Below, piece by piece: positions 1 through 7,581 of a DNA stretch of 40,828 nucleotides. The stretch covers positions 1 through 40,828 of the forward strand of contig JAZLIT010000222.1 in the NCBI GenBank assembly GCA_045617525.1, in the 5' to 3' direction. Positions within the stretch are counted from its first letter, which is position 1. The number at the start of each line of letters is the position of its first letter. The notes under the pieces are model-generated. The model was given only the letters and a program-made list of their open reading frames with translations. It did not search any database and was not told the DNA's origin. The position numbers and the translations under genes are program-made. The DNA comes from JAZLIT01 sp045617525. Lineage in GTDB: Bacteria > Bacillota > Bacilli > Bacillales_A > Planococcaceae.

Positions 1-89
1 CAACGCTTTTTCTTTCGGTTCTACGTCAAATGTTGGGGTGTACCTGAAATTAGTTATTAATTTCAGTACACCTTTTCTCACGAAAGGCG

Positions 90-234
90 TTGATTGGAGC
101 TCCGGTGGACCGACGCGTTTCTGGGGGCACGGCTCCAACTAACTAATTCCCTGCCTTTACGGAGGCAGAAAATTAGTGGATTTTCCGCACGTGCTGATCC
201 CCAAGAAGTCGCGGTCCCCCTCCGCTCCAATCAA
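90..234. repeat. Large imperfect palindromic (REP-like) repeat, copy 1
   Basis: The outer arms TTGATTGGAGC (90-100) and GCTCCAATCAA (224-234) are exact inverted copies. Further in, the two halves continue to pair imperfectly through GC-rich blocks (GGGGGACCG against CGGTGGACCG type stretches). The centre is a second hairpin at about 140-180, with ACTAATT and CCTGCC pairing with GGCAG and AATTAGT. The layout resembles the long GC-rich repeats scattered through Bacillus-group genomes. The plus-strand reading frame across it is a by-product of the palindrome and has no ribosome binding site. Bases 1-89 hold only a short palindrome, TGAAATTA/TAATTTCA (about 44-70), and 235-308 hold nothing recognisable. 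Confidence 0.7.
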
Positions 235-308
235 CGAGCACTATCCAAGGTGATTTCCGCACTATATACTCTGCTTAATAAAATCTTTGCTTTAAAATGA
301 TCAGGCTT

Positions 309-866
309 CTAAATCCATATGCTATAAAGTTCCTTTAGTTCATAGGCTTCTTTCAATTCTGAAGATATAGAAGTGTAACGTTCTAAAATACCATAGCTCC
401 TCTTTTGTTAATTTAGCCTTATCTTTATGTAATACATATCGCATGCGCTCCCGATTTTTTACGATCATAGGGATGCCATTCTTTTTGAACTTTACGGCGA
501 ACTTCATCTACTACCCAGTGAATATAACGGAAGTAATGAAAACGATCGGCGATAATTACTGGTCGATCCTTGAAGGCCGGACGAATGATTGTTGAAGGCG
601 AAGTGCCTAAAACATCTGCAGTTTCCTTAAAAGTCTTCGCTTTTACTGAGCGAATCCGAGCAACTTGATTCCATTCCTTCGAAAAACGCTGGTAACGATC
701 TACAAATGATAGGCTTGCGAAAATCGCTTTCCACAAACACAAACATAGCGACGACGCTTATAAAAAAAGATGGTTAAACGTTCAAACCACTTTAAATGCT
801 GATTTTGTGCTTTTTTTACACAAAATTTAGTGGAAACCTCAACAAATAGTATAGAGCCTTTCTTTC
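309..866 (-). pseudogene. ISL3-family transposase remnant with frameshifts and deletions
   Basis: Read on the minus strand, three frames together give a recognisable ISL3 transposase. About 866-745 encodes an N-terminal piece (LFVEVSTKF, then HLKWFERLTIFFYKRR and a C-V-C-G-K-R-F zinc-binding end). The frame then shifts, and 742-425 encodes SFVDRYQRFSKEWNQVARIR followed by the helix-turn-helix part ending TSPSTIIR. This is fused directly to DRPVIIADRFHYFRYIHW of the catalytic core, so most of the middle is deleted. After another shift, 424-309 gives LTKEELWY and SSELKEAYELKELYSIWI before a stop. The first zinc-finger cysteines are also missing. It cannot encode a working transposase. Identification rests on family motifs known for ISL3 elements. 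No clear terminal inverted repeats were found. Confidence 0.75.
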
Positions 867-964
867 TGTATAAATTTTTGTGGTAGGATACATAAATTCC
901 ATCAGCGGGTGTCCTTTTTTATACCTGAAATTAAGCTTATTTGCTTAAATAGAAGGAAATATTA

Positions 965-1068
965 GTTGTTCGGAGCGTAGGCGGCGACTCCTGGGGGATA
1001 AGCGTGACGCCTGAGACTATAGGCTCAGGCCACGCCCCCGGAAAGCGTCCGCCGTAGCGGAGAACAAC
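965..1068. repeat. GC-rich palindromic (REP-like) repeat, copy 2
   Basis: The outer arms GTTGTTC (965-971) and GAACAAC (1062-1068) bracket a GC-rich core. GGCGGCGACTCCTGGGGG pairs imperfectly with a right half containing CCCCCGGAAAGCGTCCGCC, and the centre is a tight hairpin GCCTGAG...CTCAGGC. The blocks GGCGGCGACT and GAAAGCGTCCGCCG are shared with the copy at 28534-28656, so these are one repeat family. The rest of the gene-free stretch 867-1252 is AT-rich, with short repeated pieces (AATAGAA, CTAAATAGAA) and no convincing gene. A weak GTTCT/AGAAC hairpin near 1210-1225 could end the cysA transcript, but this is uncertain. Confidence 0.75.
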
Positions 1069-1252
1069 GGCTTTGAAGAGGACATAAAAATAAAGATCTA
1101 TTTAAAGTGAAATTTAGGGTCAATTCATTTGATAAAAGAGGGTGAATTCTCGATAGAAGTATGGAAAACTTAGATAGATATAAAAAACCTAAATAGAAGT
1201 CAAAAGTTCTAAATAGAACCTTAAAAACTCTAATTAGGTTTTACTCCCCGTA

Positions 1253-2326
1253 TTAAATCGAAAAATCTTCTGGAATAAATACTTTCAACTGCTTAGGGCG
1301 CACATAAACTTTGTCGCCTTTCACAATATTGAGCAAACGATACTGCTCTTTAGATAGCTCCGCCTCATAATAAACATCATCAAAGCTATGTAGCTCCACT
1401 TGCACGAGCGAGCCAACTATATGAATGTGATTGACTGTTACAGCAATAGAATCAGGAACGACTAATTCCTTATCAATTTGAATATCATGCGGGCGTACGT
1501 AAGCAACGGCGTTATCATGTGTACGGCCTATTAGATCGTCAGAAACAGCAAGCTCTAGTGAACCGTGCTTTAATTTCCCATTAGCTAAACGACCGTGGAA
1601 TAAATTCACATTGCCCAAAAAGTCATAAACGAATGGACTTTTCGGATGCTCATACACTTCTTCAGGGCTACCGATTTGCTCAATACGTCCATTATTCATG
1701 ACGATAATACGGTCTGCTACATCAAGTGCCTCTTCTTGATCATGTGTGACAAAAAGGCTCGTCACATGGAACTCATCATGCAATTTACGTAACCAACGAC
1801 GTAATTCCTTACGCACCTTGGCATCAAGTGCCCCGAATGGTTCATCTAACAGCAATACTTTTGGCTCTACAGCAAGTGCGCGGGCTAAGGCTACACGCTG
1901 GCGCTGACCACCTGATAATTGGGAAGGGTAGCGATCGCCAAAATTCTCAAGCTTTACAAGGCGTAAAAGCTCTGTCACCTTATCATGTATTACAGATTTA
2001 GAAGGGCGTGTTTTACGTGGGCGCACCTTCAAGCCATATGCGACATTTTCGAAAACCGTCATGTGGCGGAATAGCGCATAATGCTGGAACACAAACCCAA
2101 CGTTGCGCTCTTTTGGATTAACGCTCGTAATGTTTTGCCCATCAAAATGAATGACCCCATCGTCTAAGCCCTCGAGACCAGCAATAATGCGAAGGAGAGA
2201 GGTTTTACCCGAACCAGAAGGACCGAGTAGTGCCACTAATTCTCCAGATTGTATATCGACTGAAATATCTTTTAATGCCTGAAATTTACCGAATGATTTG
2301 GACACGTTCTGAATTTGAATGCTCAT
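1253..2326 (-). CDS. cysA: Sulfate/thiosulfate ABC transporter ATP-binding protein CysA
   Basis: ATPase subunit that powers sulfate (and thiosulfate) import at the inner face of the membrane. The 357-residue protein shows Walker A GPSGSGKTS (about 35-43), the Q-loop region FVFQHYALF, the ABC signature LSGGQRQR, Walker B VLLLDEPFGALD and the switch histidine in VTHDQEEALD. The C-terminal third is the regulatory/TOBE-like extension typical of CysA. The start overlaps the cysW stop by 4 bases (ATGA), with an AAAGGAGG ribosome binding site inside the end of cysW. It is the last gene of the minus-strand operon sbp-cysT-cysW-cysA. Assignment to sulfate rather than another anion rests mainly on the neighbouring sulfate-type binding protein and permeases. 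Confidence 0.93.
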   Translation of the reverse strand: MSIQIQNVSKSFGKFQALKDISVDIQSGELVALLGPSGSGKTSLLRIIAGLEGLDDGVIHFDGQNITSVNPKERNVGFVFQHYALFRHMTVFENVAYGLKVRPRKTRPSKSVIHDKVTELLRLVKLENFGDRYPSQLSGGQRQRVALARALAVEPKVLLLDEPFGALDAKVRKELRRWLRKLHDEFHVTSLFVTHDQEEALDVADRIIVMNNGRIEQIGSPEEVYEHPKSPFVYDFLGNVNLFHGRLANGKLKHGSLELAVSDDLIGRTHDNAVAYVRPHDIQIDKELVVPDSIAVTVNHIHIVGSLVQVELHSFDDVYYEAELSKEQYRLLNIVKGDKVYVRPKQLKVFIPEDFSI

Positions 2327-3204
2327 GAGATACCTCCTTTATGTGTTGTTTTCCATTCAATCACATTTTTTAAAATGATGGTTAAAATCGCCAAAATGGA
2401 CATGAGAGATGCGACAGCAAATGCCGCAGAAAATTGATATTCATTGTATAAAATTTCGATATGAAGCGGCATCGTATTAGTCATGCCGCGAATATGGCCA
2501 GATACAACCGAAACGGCGCCGAATTCCCCAATTGCTCGGGCATTACATAAAATCAGTCCATATAATAAGCCCCATTTAATATTTGGAAGTGTGACACGCA
2601 CAAAAGTTTGAAAGCCATTTGCACCAAGTGAAATGGATGCTTCTTCCTCAGACGAACCCTGTGCCTGCATAAGCGGGATTAACTCGCGTGCAACAAATGG
2701 CAGCGTAACGAAAATCGTAGCAAGCACAATACCAGGTAGTGCGAAAACGATTTTAATGTCGTTATTAAATAAAAAATCACCGAATACCCCCTGTGCACCG
2801 AATAATAAAATAAACACAAGTCCGGCAATAACAGGTGACACAGCGAATGGTAAATCGATTAATGTAACTAATAAATTTTTACCACGAAATGAAAACTTCG
2901 TAATAGCCCAAGCTGCCATAACACCAAAAATCGCATTTAGCGGAAGGACAATCGCTGTCACCAATAATGTTAGTTTAATTGCAGAGAGTGCATCCGGGTG
3001 TATAATGGCAGCCTTATAAACTTCCCAGCCTTGTTGAAACGCGGTCACAAAAATGGTAATGAGTGGCAGTACTAAAAATAAGGCTAAGAAGGCAAGGGCA
3101 ATAAACGTTAATGTCCAGCGAACGAAAGCGGGTTCACTTAAAGCGACAGGGCGCGCGGCTTTCGTTTGAATAGTCGGTTGTTCAAGTACTAAGTTTTCGG
3201 CCAT
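2323..3204 (-). CDS. cysW: Sulfate ABC transporter permease CysW
   Basis: One of the two membrane subunits forming the sulfate channel. The 293-residue protein has about six hydrophobic spans and the conserved permease loop that docks with the ATPase (EEEASISLGANGFQTFVRVTLPNI, residues about 185-208). A cytoplasmic N-terminal tail of roughly 30 residues precedes the first span. The ATG follows a GGAGGTG ribosome binding site. The gene lies 12 bases after cysT and overlaps cysA by 4 bases, so translational coupling is likely. CysW and CysT are similar to each other. This one is called CysW from its order in the operon and the GAIGEFGAVSVVSGHI-type motif. Confidence 0.9.
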   Translation of the reverse strand: MAENLVLEQPTIQTKAARPVALSEPAFVRWTLTFIALAFLALFLVLPLITIFVTAFQQGWEVYKAAIIHPDALSAIKLTLLVTAIVLPLNAIFGVMAAWAITKFSFRGKNLLVTLIDLPFAVSPVIAGLVFILLFGAQGVFGDFLFNNDIKIVFALPGIVLATIFVTLPFVARELIPLMQAQGSSEEEASISLGANGFQTFVRVTLPNIKWGLLYGLILCNARAIGEFGAVSVVSGHIRGMTNTMPLHIEILYNEYQFSAAFAVASLMSILAILTIILKNVIEWKTTHKGGIS

Positions 3205-3216
3205 AAGGCACCTCCT

Positions 3217-4053
3217 TTAAGCGATAAATTTCCGGTTAACGAACCATTGAAGCATATTAATGATTAGCAAGATTACAAATGACGCAACCAGCATGACAAC
3301 AGCAACGGCAGTAGCCCCAACATAATCGTATTGCTCGAGCTTCGTCATAATAATGAGTGGTGTAATTTCCGTTTTCATCGGCATATTTCCGGCGATAAAT
3401 ACAACCGACCCGTATTCGCCAAGTGCACGTGCAAAAGCTAATGAAAAGCCCGTAATGATGGCAGGCAATAGCTCAGGGAAAATCACCTTCGTAAAAGTTT
3501 GAAAGCGTGAGGCACCGAGACTTGCGGAGGCTTCTTCTACCTCAGCGCTTAAATTTTGTAATACTGGTTGCACAGTACGCACAACGAATGGTAAGCCGAT
3601 AAATGTCAGCGCAATAATAATACCAAGTGGCGAGAAGGCGATACGGAAGCTAAAAAATTGTCCGATCCAACCATTTTGTGCATAAATGGAAGTGAGTGCG
3701 ATGCCAGCTACTGCTGTTGGCAGAGCGAAAGGTAAATCGACAAGCCCATCAACAATGCGCTTGAAAGGGAAATCATAGCGCACGAGTACCCAGGCGATAA
3801 TTGTGCCAAAAACGACATTGATGATACCGGCAGTAAAAGCGGTACCGAGCGTTAGTTTATAAGAGGCAACAACACGAGGGTGCGAGATGACTTCCCAAAA
3901 TTCACCCCAACTCAAAGATAATGTGTTAATGAATACCATTGATAGCGGTATTAAGACGAGTAAACTAACGTAAATCATCGTATAACCGAGCGATAGTGAA
4001 AGACCAGGAATAACCGTGTGATTTTTCTTCTTTTTTAATGCAAAGCTAGCCAT
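3217..4053 (-). CDS. cysT: Sulfate ABC transporter permease CysT (CysU)
   Basis: Second membrane subunit of the sulfate importer, 278 residues with about six hydrophobic spans. The ATPase-docking loop is EVEEASASLGASRFQTF (about residues 170-186), followed by the typical GFSLAFARALGEYGSVVFIAGN segment. The start has a GAGGTGAG ribosome binding site. It lies downstream of the binding-protein gene, from which it is separated by an intercistronic hairpin, and 12 bases before cysW. The charged start MASFALKKKKN suits an inside-facing N terminus. Confidence 0.9.
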   Translation of the reverse strand: MASFALKKKKNHTVIPGLSLSLGYTMIYVSLLVLIPLSMVFINTLSLSWGEFWEVISHPRVVASYKLTLGTAFTAGIINVVFGTIIAWVLVRYDFPFKRIVDGLVDLPFALPTAVAGIALTSIYAQNGWIGQFFSFRIAFSPLGIIIALTFIGLPFVVRTVQPVLQNLSAEVEEASASLGASRFQTFTKVIFPELLPAIITGFSLAFARALGEYGSVVFIAGNMPMKTEITPLIIMTKLEQYDYVGATAVAVVMLVASFVILLIINMLQWFVNRKFIA

Positions 4054-4081
4054 TATCTCACCTCTTTATGAGTGCAGAAAT

Positions 4082-4105
4082 GGCTGTGGCAATAGCGCCA
4101 CAGCC
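4082..4105 (-). promoter_or_regulatory. Intercistronic hairpin between sbp and cysT
   Basis: A perfect 9-bp stem, GGCTGTGGC (4082-4090) and GCCACAGCC (4097-4105), closes a 6-base loop between the sbp stop and the cysT start. No T-run follows it on the minus strand. It is therefore more likely an mRNA 3'-end stabiliser or partial terminator than a full stop. Such structures commonly raise binding-protein levels above permease levels in ABC operons. That role is inference from known operons. Confidence 0.6.
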
Positions 4106-4121
4106 TCTCTAGCATATTTAT

Positions 4122-5162
4122 TTATTGATAGATTTCATCGAATGTCCCACCGTCACTAAAATGTGTTTTTTGTGCTGTTTGCCAACCGCCGAATTCATCA
4201 ATTGTCACTAATTCAAGTTCTTCAAAATTATCCGCATATTGTGCAAGCACTTGTGGATTACGTGGACGGTAGTAGTTTTCTGCGGCAATTTTTTGCCCTG
4301 TTTCTGTGTATAGGTAATTTAAGTAGGCTTCAGCAACTTTACGAGTCCCTTTTTTATCAACAATTTTATCGACAATTGCCACCGGTGGCTCCGCTAAAAT
4401 ACTAAGTGATGGCGTAACAATTTCAAATTCATCTGTTGCCAGTTCATTTAACGAAAGATACGCTTCATTTTCCCAAGCGATTAAAACATCACCGATTCCA
4501 CTATTAACGAAAGTCGTAGTTGAGCCACGAGCACCAGAATCTAATACTTCTACATTACTGTATAAAGCCTTAATGAAGTCTTTCGTTTGTGCTTCGCTAT
4601 ACCCTAGTTTCTTTTGTGCGAAAGCCCACGCTGCTAAGTAATTCCAACGTGCACCACCAGAAGTTTTTGGATTCGGTGTGATTACTGATACATCATCACG
4701 AATTAAATCACCCCAATCTTTAATGTCTTTTGGATTTCCTTTACGCACAAGGAAAACGATTGTTGAAGTATAAGGTGTTGAGTTGTCTTCAAATTGTGTT
4801 TGCCAATCAGCGTCGAGTAAATCACGAGCTGCTGCAACTTCATCAATGTCATATGCGAGTGCTAATGTTATAACATCTGCCTCTAAACCGTCGATTACTG
4901 CGCGGCCTTGTTTACCGGAACCACCGTGGGATTGGTTAATTGTTACATCCTGGCCTGTTTCTGCTTTCCAATGAGCAATAAATTCCTCGTTAAATTGTTG
5001 GTAAAGCTCACGAGTCGGGTCGTAAGAAACATTTAATAGCTCAACAGCTTTTGGCGTATCAGCAGCTTTTGCATTTGCTGGTGAGGCTTCATCTTTACCG
5101 CAAGCAGCTAGCACCAAGACTAATGCTGAAAGGATTACAAATAATAGGTTACGTTTTTTCAT
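4122..5162 (-). CDS. sbp: Sulfate-binding lipoprotein (Sbp/CysP family)
   Basis: Extracellular, membrane-anchored solute-binding protein that delivers sulfate to CysT/CysW. The chosen ATG at 5162 gives 346 residues and follows GGAGGAG with a 9-base gap. A longer open frame to 5324 runs through the leader hairpin and is not used. The protein starts with a lipoprotein signal peptide (MKKRNLLF, hydrophobic core, lipobox LAAC, Cys at about 20). Family motifs include LLNVSYDPTREL, INQSHGGSGKQGRAVIDGL (sulfate-contact region), ADVITLALAYDID, NPKTSGGARWNYLAAW and SGARGSTTTFVNSGIGDVLIAWENEA. It is the first gene of the minus-strand operon and diverges from cysH, which fits sulfur-starvation control. 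Confidence 0.92.
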   Translation of the reverse strand: MKKRNLLFVILSALVLVLAACGKDEASPANAKAADTPKAVELLNVSYDPTRELYQQFNEEFIAHWKAETGQDVTINQSHGGSGKQGRAVIDGLEADVITLALAYDIDEVAAARDLLDADWQTQFEDNSTPYTSTIVFLVRKGNPKDIKDWGDLIRDDVSVITPNPKTSGGARWNYLAAWAFAQKKLGYSEAQTKDFIKALYSNVEVLDSGARGSTTTFVNSGIGDVLIAWENEAYLSLNELATDEFEIVTPSLSILAEPPVAIVDKIVDKKGTRKVAEAYLNYLYTETGQKIAAENYYRPRNPQVLAQYADNFEELELVTIDEFGGWQTAQKTHFSDGGTFDEIYQ

Positions 5163-5189
5163 TGAACAACACTCCTCCACCTGACCAAA

Positions 5190-5237
5190 TAAAAAAGGTT
5201 GCACACGAATACATGGAAAGTATTCATAGGCAACCTT
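5190..5237 (-). terminator. Leader terminator (attenuator candidate) upstream of sbp
   Basis: A bipartite stem: AAGGTTGC (5195-5202) pairs with GCAACCTT (5230-5237), and inside it GAATAC (5207-5212) pairs with GTATTC (5220-5225). Plus-strand A residues at 5190-5196 give a U-run on the minus transcript just after the stem. It lies between the candidate sbp promoter and the sbp ribosome binding site, where an unregulated terminator would shut the operon off. A regulated attenuator is therefore likely. No S-box or T-box consensus was recognised in the leader. Confidence 0.65.
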
Positions 5238-5311
5238 CAGTCTGTCTGATCGGTTATATTTTATTTTAAAAAAACAGATGTAAAAATTTAACTGTTCCTT
5301 TACTAACTCAT

Positions 5312-5346
5312 ACATTAAATCCATTTACCCTATAAGTCAACTAGGT
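5312..5346 (-). promoter_or_regulatory. Candidate sbp operon promoter with shared motif
   Basis: On the minus strand TTGACT (5340-5335), a 17-base spacer and TAATGT (5317-5312) form a plausible SigA promoter with a weak -10. The 12-base motif ACCTAGTTGACT (minus, 5346-5335) covers the -35 box. The same motif, facing the other way, covers the cysH -35 box at 5445-5456. A regulator binding site is inferred from this duplication. Confidence 0.5.
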
Positions 5347-5444
5347 ATTATATATTTTTTTTAAATAGTGGATTTCTACTCTTATAATGTATTTCAGAAT
5401 TTACATCACAGTAATGAATAAAATTACATACTTATTTTTATTAA

Positions 5445-5478
5445 ACCTAGTTGACTAGTTGGTTAAGTTGCGTATAAT
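5445..5478 (+). promoter_or_regulatory. Candidate cysH operon promoter with shared motif
   Basis: TTGACT (5451-5456), a 16-base spacer and TATAAT (5473-5478) make a strong SigA-type promoter. ACCTAGTTGACT (5445-5456) matches the motif over the divergent sbp -35 box exactly, and both copies are followed by a similar GG.TAA stretch. Within this copy, CTAGTTGACTAG is itself a short palindrome. A sulfur regulator of the CymR type is a candidate but cannot be named from sequence alone. Confidence 0.6.
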
Positions 5479-5577
5479 AACTAAGTAAGTACCACTTTTT
5501 GGAAGTAGGAAGAACTACTCAAGTTTCAGAAGCGAATGTTTTTATAGATTAAATAAAATGCTCACTAGACAAACTAG

Positions 5578-5627
5578 AGGCGTTTTAATGCATGGGGGCC
5601 TTATCCTGTGCATTAAAACGCCTTTTT
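5578..5627 (+). terminator. Leader terminator (attenuator candidate) upstream of cysH
   Basis: A perfect 15-bp stem, AGGCGTTTTAATGCA (5578-5592) and TGCATTAAAACGCCT (5609-5623), closes a 16-base loop and is followed by TTTTT. It ends only 7 bases before the cysH ribosome binding site (GGAGGGA, 5634-5640) and lies about 100 bases downstream of the candidate promoter. A strong terminator here implies read-through control of the cysH-sat-cysC operon. A competing antiterminator pairing was not convincingly identified. Confidence 0.8.
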
Positions 5628-5645
5628 ATATTTGGAGGGAAGAAC

Positions 5646-6347
5646 ATGTTGACGTATGAAACTTGGACGGAGCCGGATCAAGGCTTTGAGCAAGATGAAC
5701 TTTACAAAGCGGCGCTCAGTGTTTTGCAATGGTCTTATGACGAGTATAAAGATGACATTGTATATGCATGCAGCTTTGGGATTGAAGGCATTGTGCTCAT
5801 TGATTTAATCGCCAAAGTAAAGCCGGATGCGAAAATTGTCTTTTTAGATACAGATGTTCATTTTAAAGAAACGTATGAAACGATTGATCGTGTAAAGGAA
5901 AGATACCCGCAGCTCCGAATTGAAATGAAAAAGCCAGCTATCACTTTACAGCAGCAGGCAGAACAATACGGGGATAAGTTATGGGAGCGCGAGCCAAATC
6001 AATGCTGTGGTATTCGCAAACTCGCACCGTTAAATGAAGTATTATCCGGTGCGAGTGCTTGGATTTCAGGATTACGCCGTGAGCAATCTTCAACTCGAGC
6101 GCAAACACAGTTTATCAACAAGGACGATAAATTCCGGTCAGTAAAAATTTGCCCCCTTATCCACTGGACGTGGAAAGATATATGGCGCTATGTGTCAAAG
6201 TATGATTTGCCATACAATCCATTGCATGATCAAGGCTATCCAAGTATTGGCTGTGAAACATGTACTAAACCAGCTTTCACGACGGATGATTTACGCTCAG
6301 GAAGATGGCAAGGTGACGGAAAAACAGAATGTGGCTTACATGATTAA
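5646..6347 (+). CDS. cysH: Phosphoadenylyl/adenylyl-sulfate reductase CysH
   Basis: Reduces activated sulfate (PAPS and/or APS) to sulfite with thioredoxin as donor, in the cytoplasm. The start at 5646 has GGAGGGA 5 bases upstream and gives 233 residues. An upstream in-frame ATG (5592) lies within the terminator stem and is not used. The motifs CSFGIEG (nucleotide-binding loop), LDTDVHFKETYE and SGLRREQSSTRA are typical. Cysteine pairs NQCCGIRK and GCETC would bind a [4Fe-4S] cluster, the hallmark of APS-type reductases. The C-terminal ECGLHD carries the catalytic cysteine. With sat and cysC following, both APS and PAPS can be made, and the B. subtilis enzyme of this type uses both. Confidence 0.93.
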   Translation: MLTYETWTEPDQGFEQDELYKAALSVLQWSYDEYKDDIVYACSFGIEGIVLIDLIAKVKPDAKIVFLDTDVHFKETYETIDRVKERYPQLRIEMKKPAITLQQQAEQYGDKLWEREPNQCCGIRKLAPLNEVLSGASAWISGLRREQSSTRAQTQFINKDDKFRSVKICPLIHWTWKDIWRYVSKYDLPYNPLHDQGYPSIGCETCTKPAFTTDDLRSGRWQGDGKTECGLHD

Positions 6348-6428
6348 TTAGCGATTTCCATCAAAGTAGAAATTAACTTGCAGGAACAAAATTATTTTAT
6401 AGAAAAAAACAATTTGGAGGAATAAAAA

Positions 6429-7568
6429 ATGAGCTTACAACCACATGGTGGAAAATTAATTCAAGCATACAATCCAAACTATACGATTTCAGAAATTCAG
6501 CAAACAATTGAGCTAGATGCTATTGCATTAAGTGATTTAGAGCTAATTGGAATAGGTGCATATAGCCCATTGGAAGGCTTTTTAACTGAGCAAGATTATT
6601 GGGCAGTTGTTAAAAATATGCGTCTAACAGATGGCACAGTTTGGAGTATCCCGGTGACATTACCGGTAGATAAAGCCGTTACAGAATCGCTAATAATTGG
6701 TGATAAAGCAACGCTTGTTTTTGAAGGCGACGTATACGGTGTTATTGAAATTACGGATATTTTTACACCAGATAAGGAAGCGGAGGCTATAAATGTTTAC
6801 GGCACTTCAGATAAGGCACATCCAGGTGTAGCGAAGTTATTTGCACGTCCGGATATGTATGTAGGCGGGAAGATAACGTTAATTAAAAAATCAGAGAAGC
6901 CCTTTCCAGCTTATACGTTTGAGCCGAATGAAACGCGCAAAATTTTTGCAGATAAAGGCTGGCAAACGATTGTTGGATTCCAAACACGTAATCCCGTTCA
7001 TCGCGCTCACGAATACATTCAAAAAGTAGCGCTTGAAATTGTCGATGGTCTCTTTTTAAATCCACTTGTAGGTGAAACGAAATCAGACGATATTTCCGCA
7101 GCGATTCGTATGGAAAGCTATGAAGTATTATTGGAAAAATATTATCCACAAGAGCGCGTACAGCTCGGTGTATTTTTAGCGGCGATGCGTTATGCGGGGC
7201 CACGTGAGGCAATTTTCCATGCGTTAGTGCGCAAAAACTACGGTTGCACGCATTTCATTGTAGGACGTGATCATGCAGGAGTAGGGGATTATTACGGTAC
7301 TTATGAGGCGCAGGAATTATTCGAGCGCTTTACACCGGAAGAAATCGGCATTATCCCTCTGAAATTTGAACATAGCTTTTACTGCAGTGAATGCGAGGGC
7401 ATGGCGACAACGAAAACATGTGCACATGGCGCAGAATCACGTGTCATTTTATCAGGAACAAAAGTACGTGAGATGCTACGCGGCGGAGAAATTCCACCGA
7501 GCACGTTTAGCAGAAAAGAAGTAGTAGAAGTGTTAATTCGAGGATTACGTGAAGAAGTTAACGCCTAA
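6429..7568 (+). CDS. sat: Sulfate adenylyltransferase (ATP sulfurylase)
   Basis: Makes adenylyl sulfate (APS) and pyrophosphate from ATP and sulfate, the first activation step after import. The 379-residue protein has the catalytic QTRNPVHRAH motif (about 185-194) and the second active-site motif GRDHAGVG. Near the C terminus is a Cys-rich CSECEGMATTKTC segment of a kind found in bacterial and archaeal monofunctional sulfurylases, followed by SGTKVREML. The ATG follows GGAGGA. It is the second gene of the plus-strand operon, 81 bases after cysH and 13 bases before cysC. Confidence 0.95.
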   Translation: MSLQPHGGKLIQAYNPNYTISEIQQTIELDAIALSDLELIGIGAYSPLEGFLTEQDYWAVVKNMRLTDGTVWSIPVTLPVDKAVTESLIIGDKATLVFEGDVYGVIEITDIFTPDKEAEAINVYGTSDKAHPGVAKLFARPDMYVGGKITLIKKSEKPFPAYTFEPNETRKIFADKGWQTIVGFQTRNPVHRAHEYIQKVALEIVDGLFLNPLVGETKSDDISAAIRMESYEVLLEKYYPQERVQLGVFLAAMRYAGPREAIFHALVRKNYGCTHFIVGRDHAGVGDYYGTYEAQELFERFTPEEIGIIPLKFEHSFYCSECEGMATTKTCAHGAESRVILSGTKVREMLRGGEIPPSTFSRKEVVEVLIRGLREEVNA

Positions 7569-7581
7569 GGGGGATTATAAA

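Noticed and set aside
94..300. 68-codon plus-strand frame
   Set aside because: It is made by the GC-rich palindromic repeat, lacks a ribosome binding site and has no protein-like domain.
425..742. Intact 105-residue gene
   Set aside because: Only a middle piece of an ISL3 transposase with an internal deletion. Flanking pieces lie in other frames.
5163..5324. N-terminal extension of the sulfate-binding protein
   Set aside because: The extension runs through the leader terminator, and the lipoprotein signal peptide begins at 5162 with a perfect ribosome binding site.
5312..5645. S-box (SAM) or T-box riboswitch in the sulfur leaders
   Set aside because: No matches by eye to the conserved S-box core or the T-box sequence. 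Only the terminator part is present.
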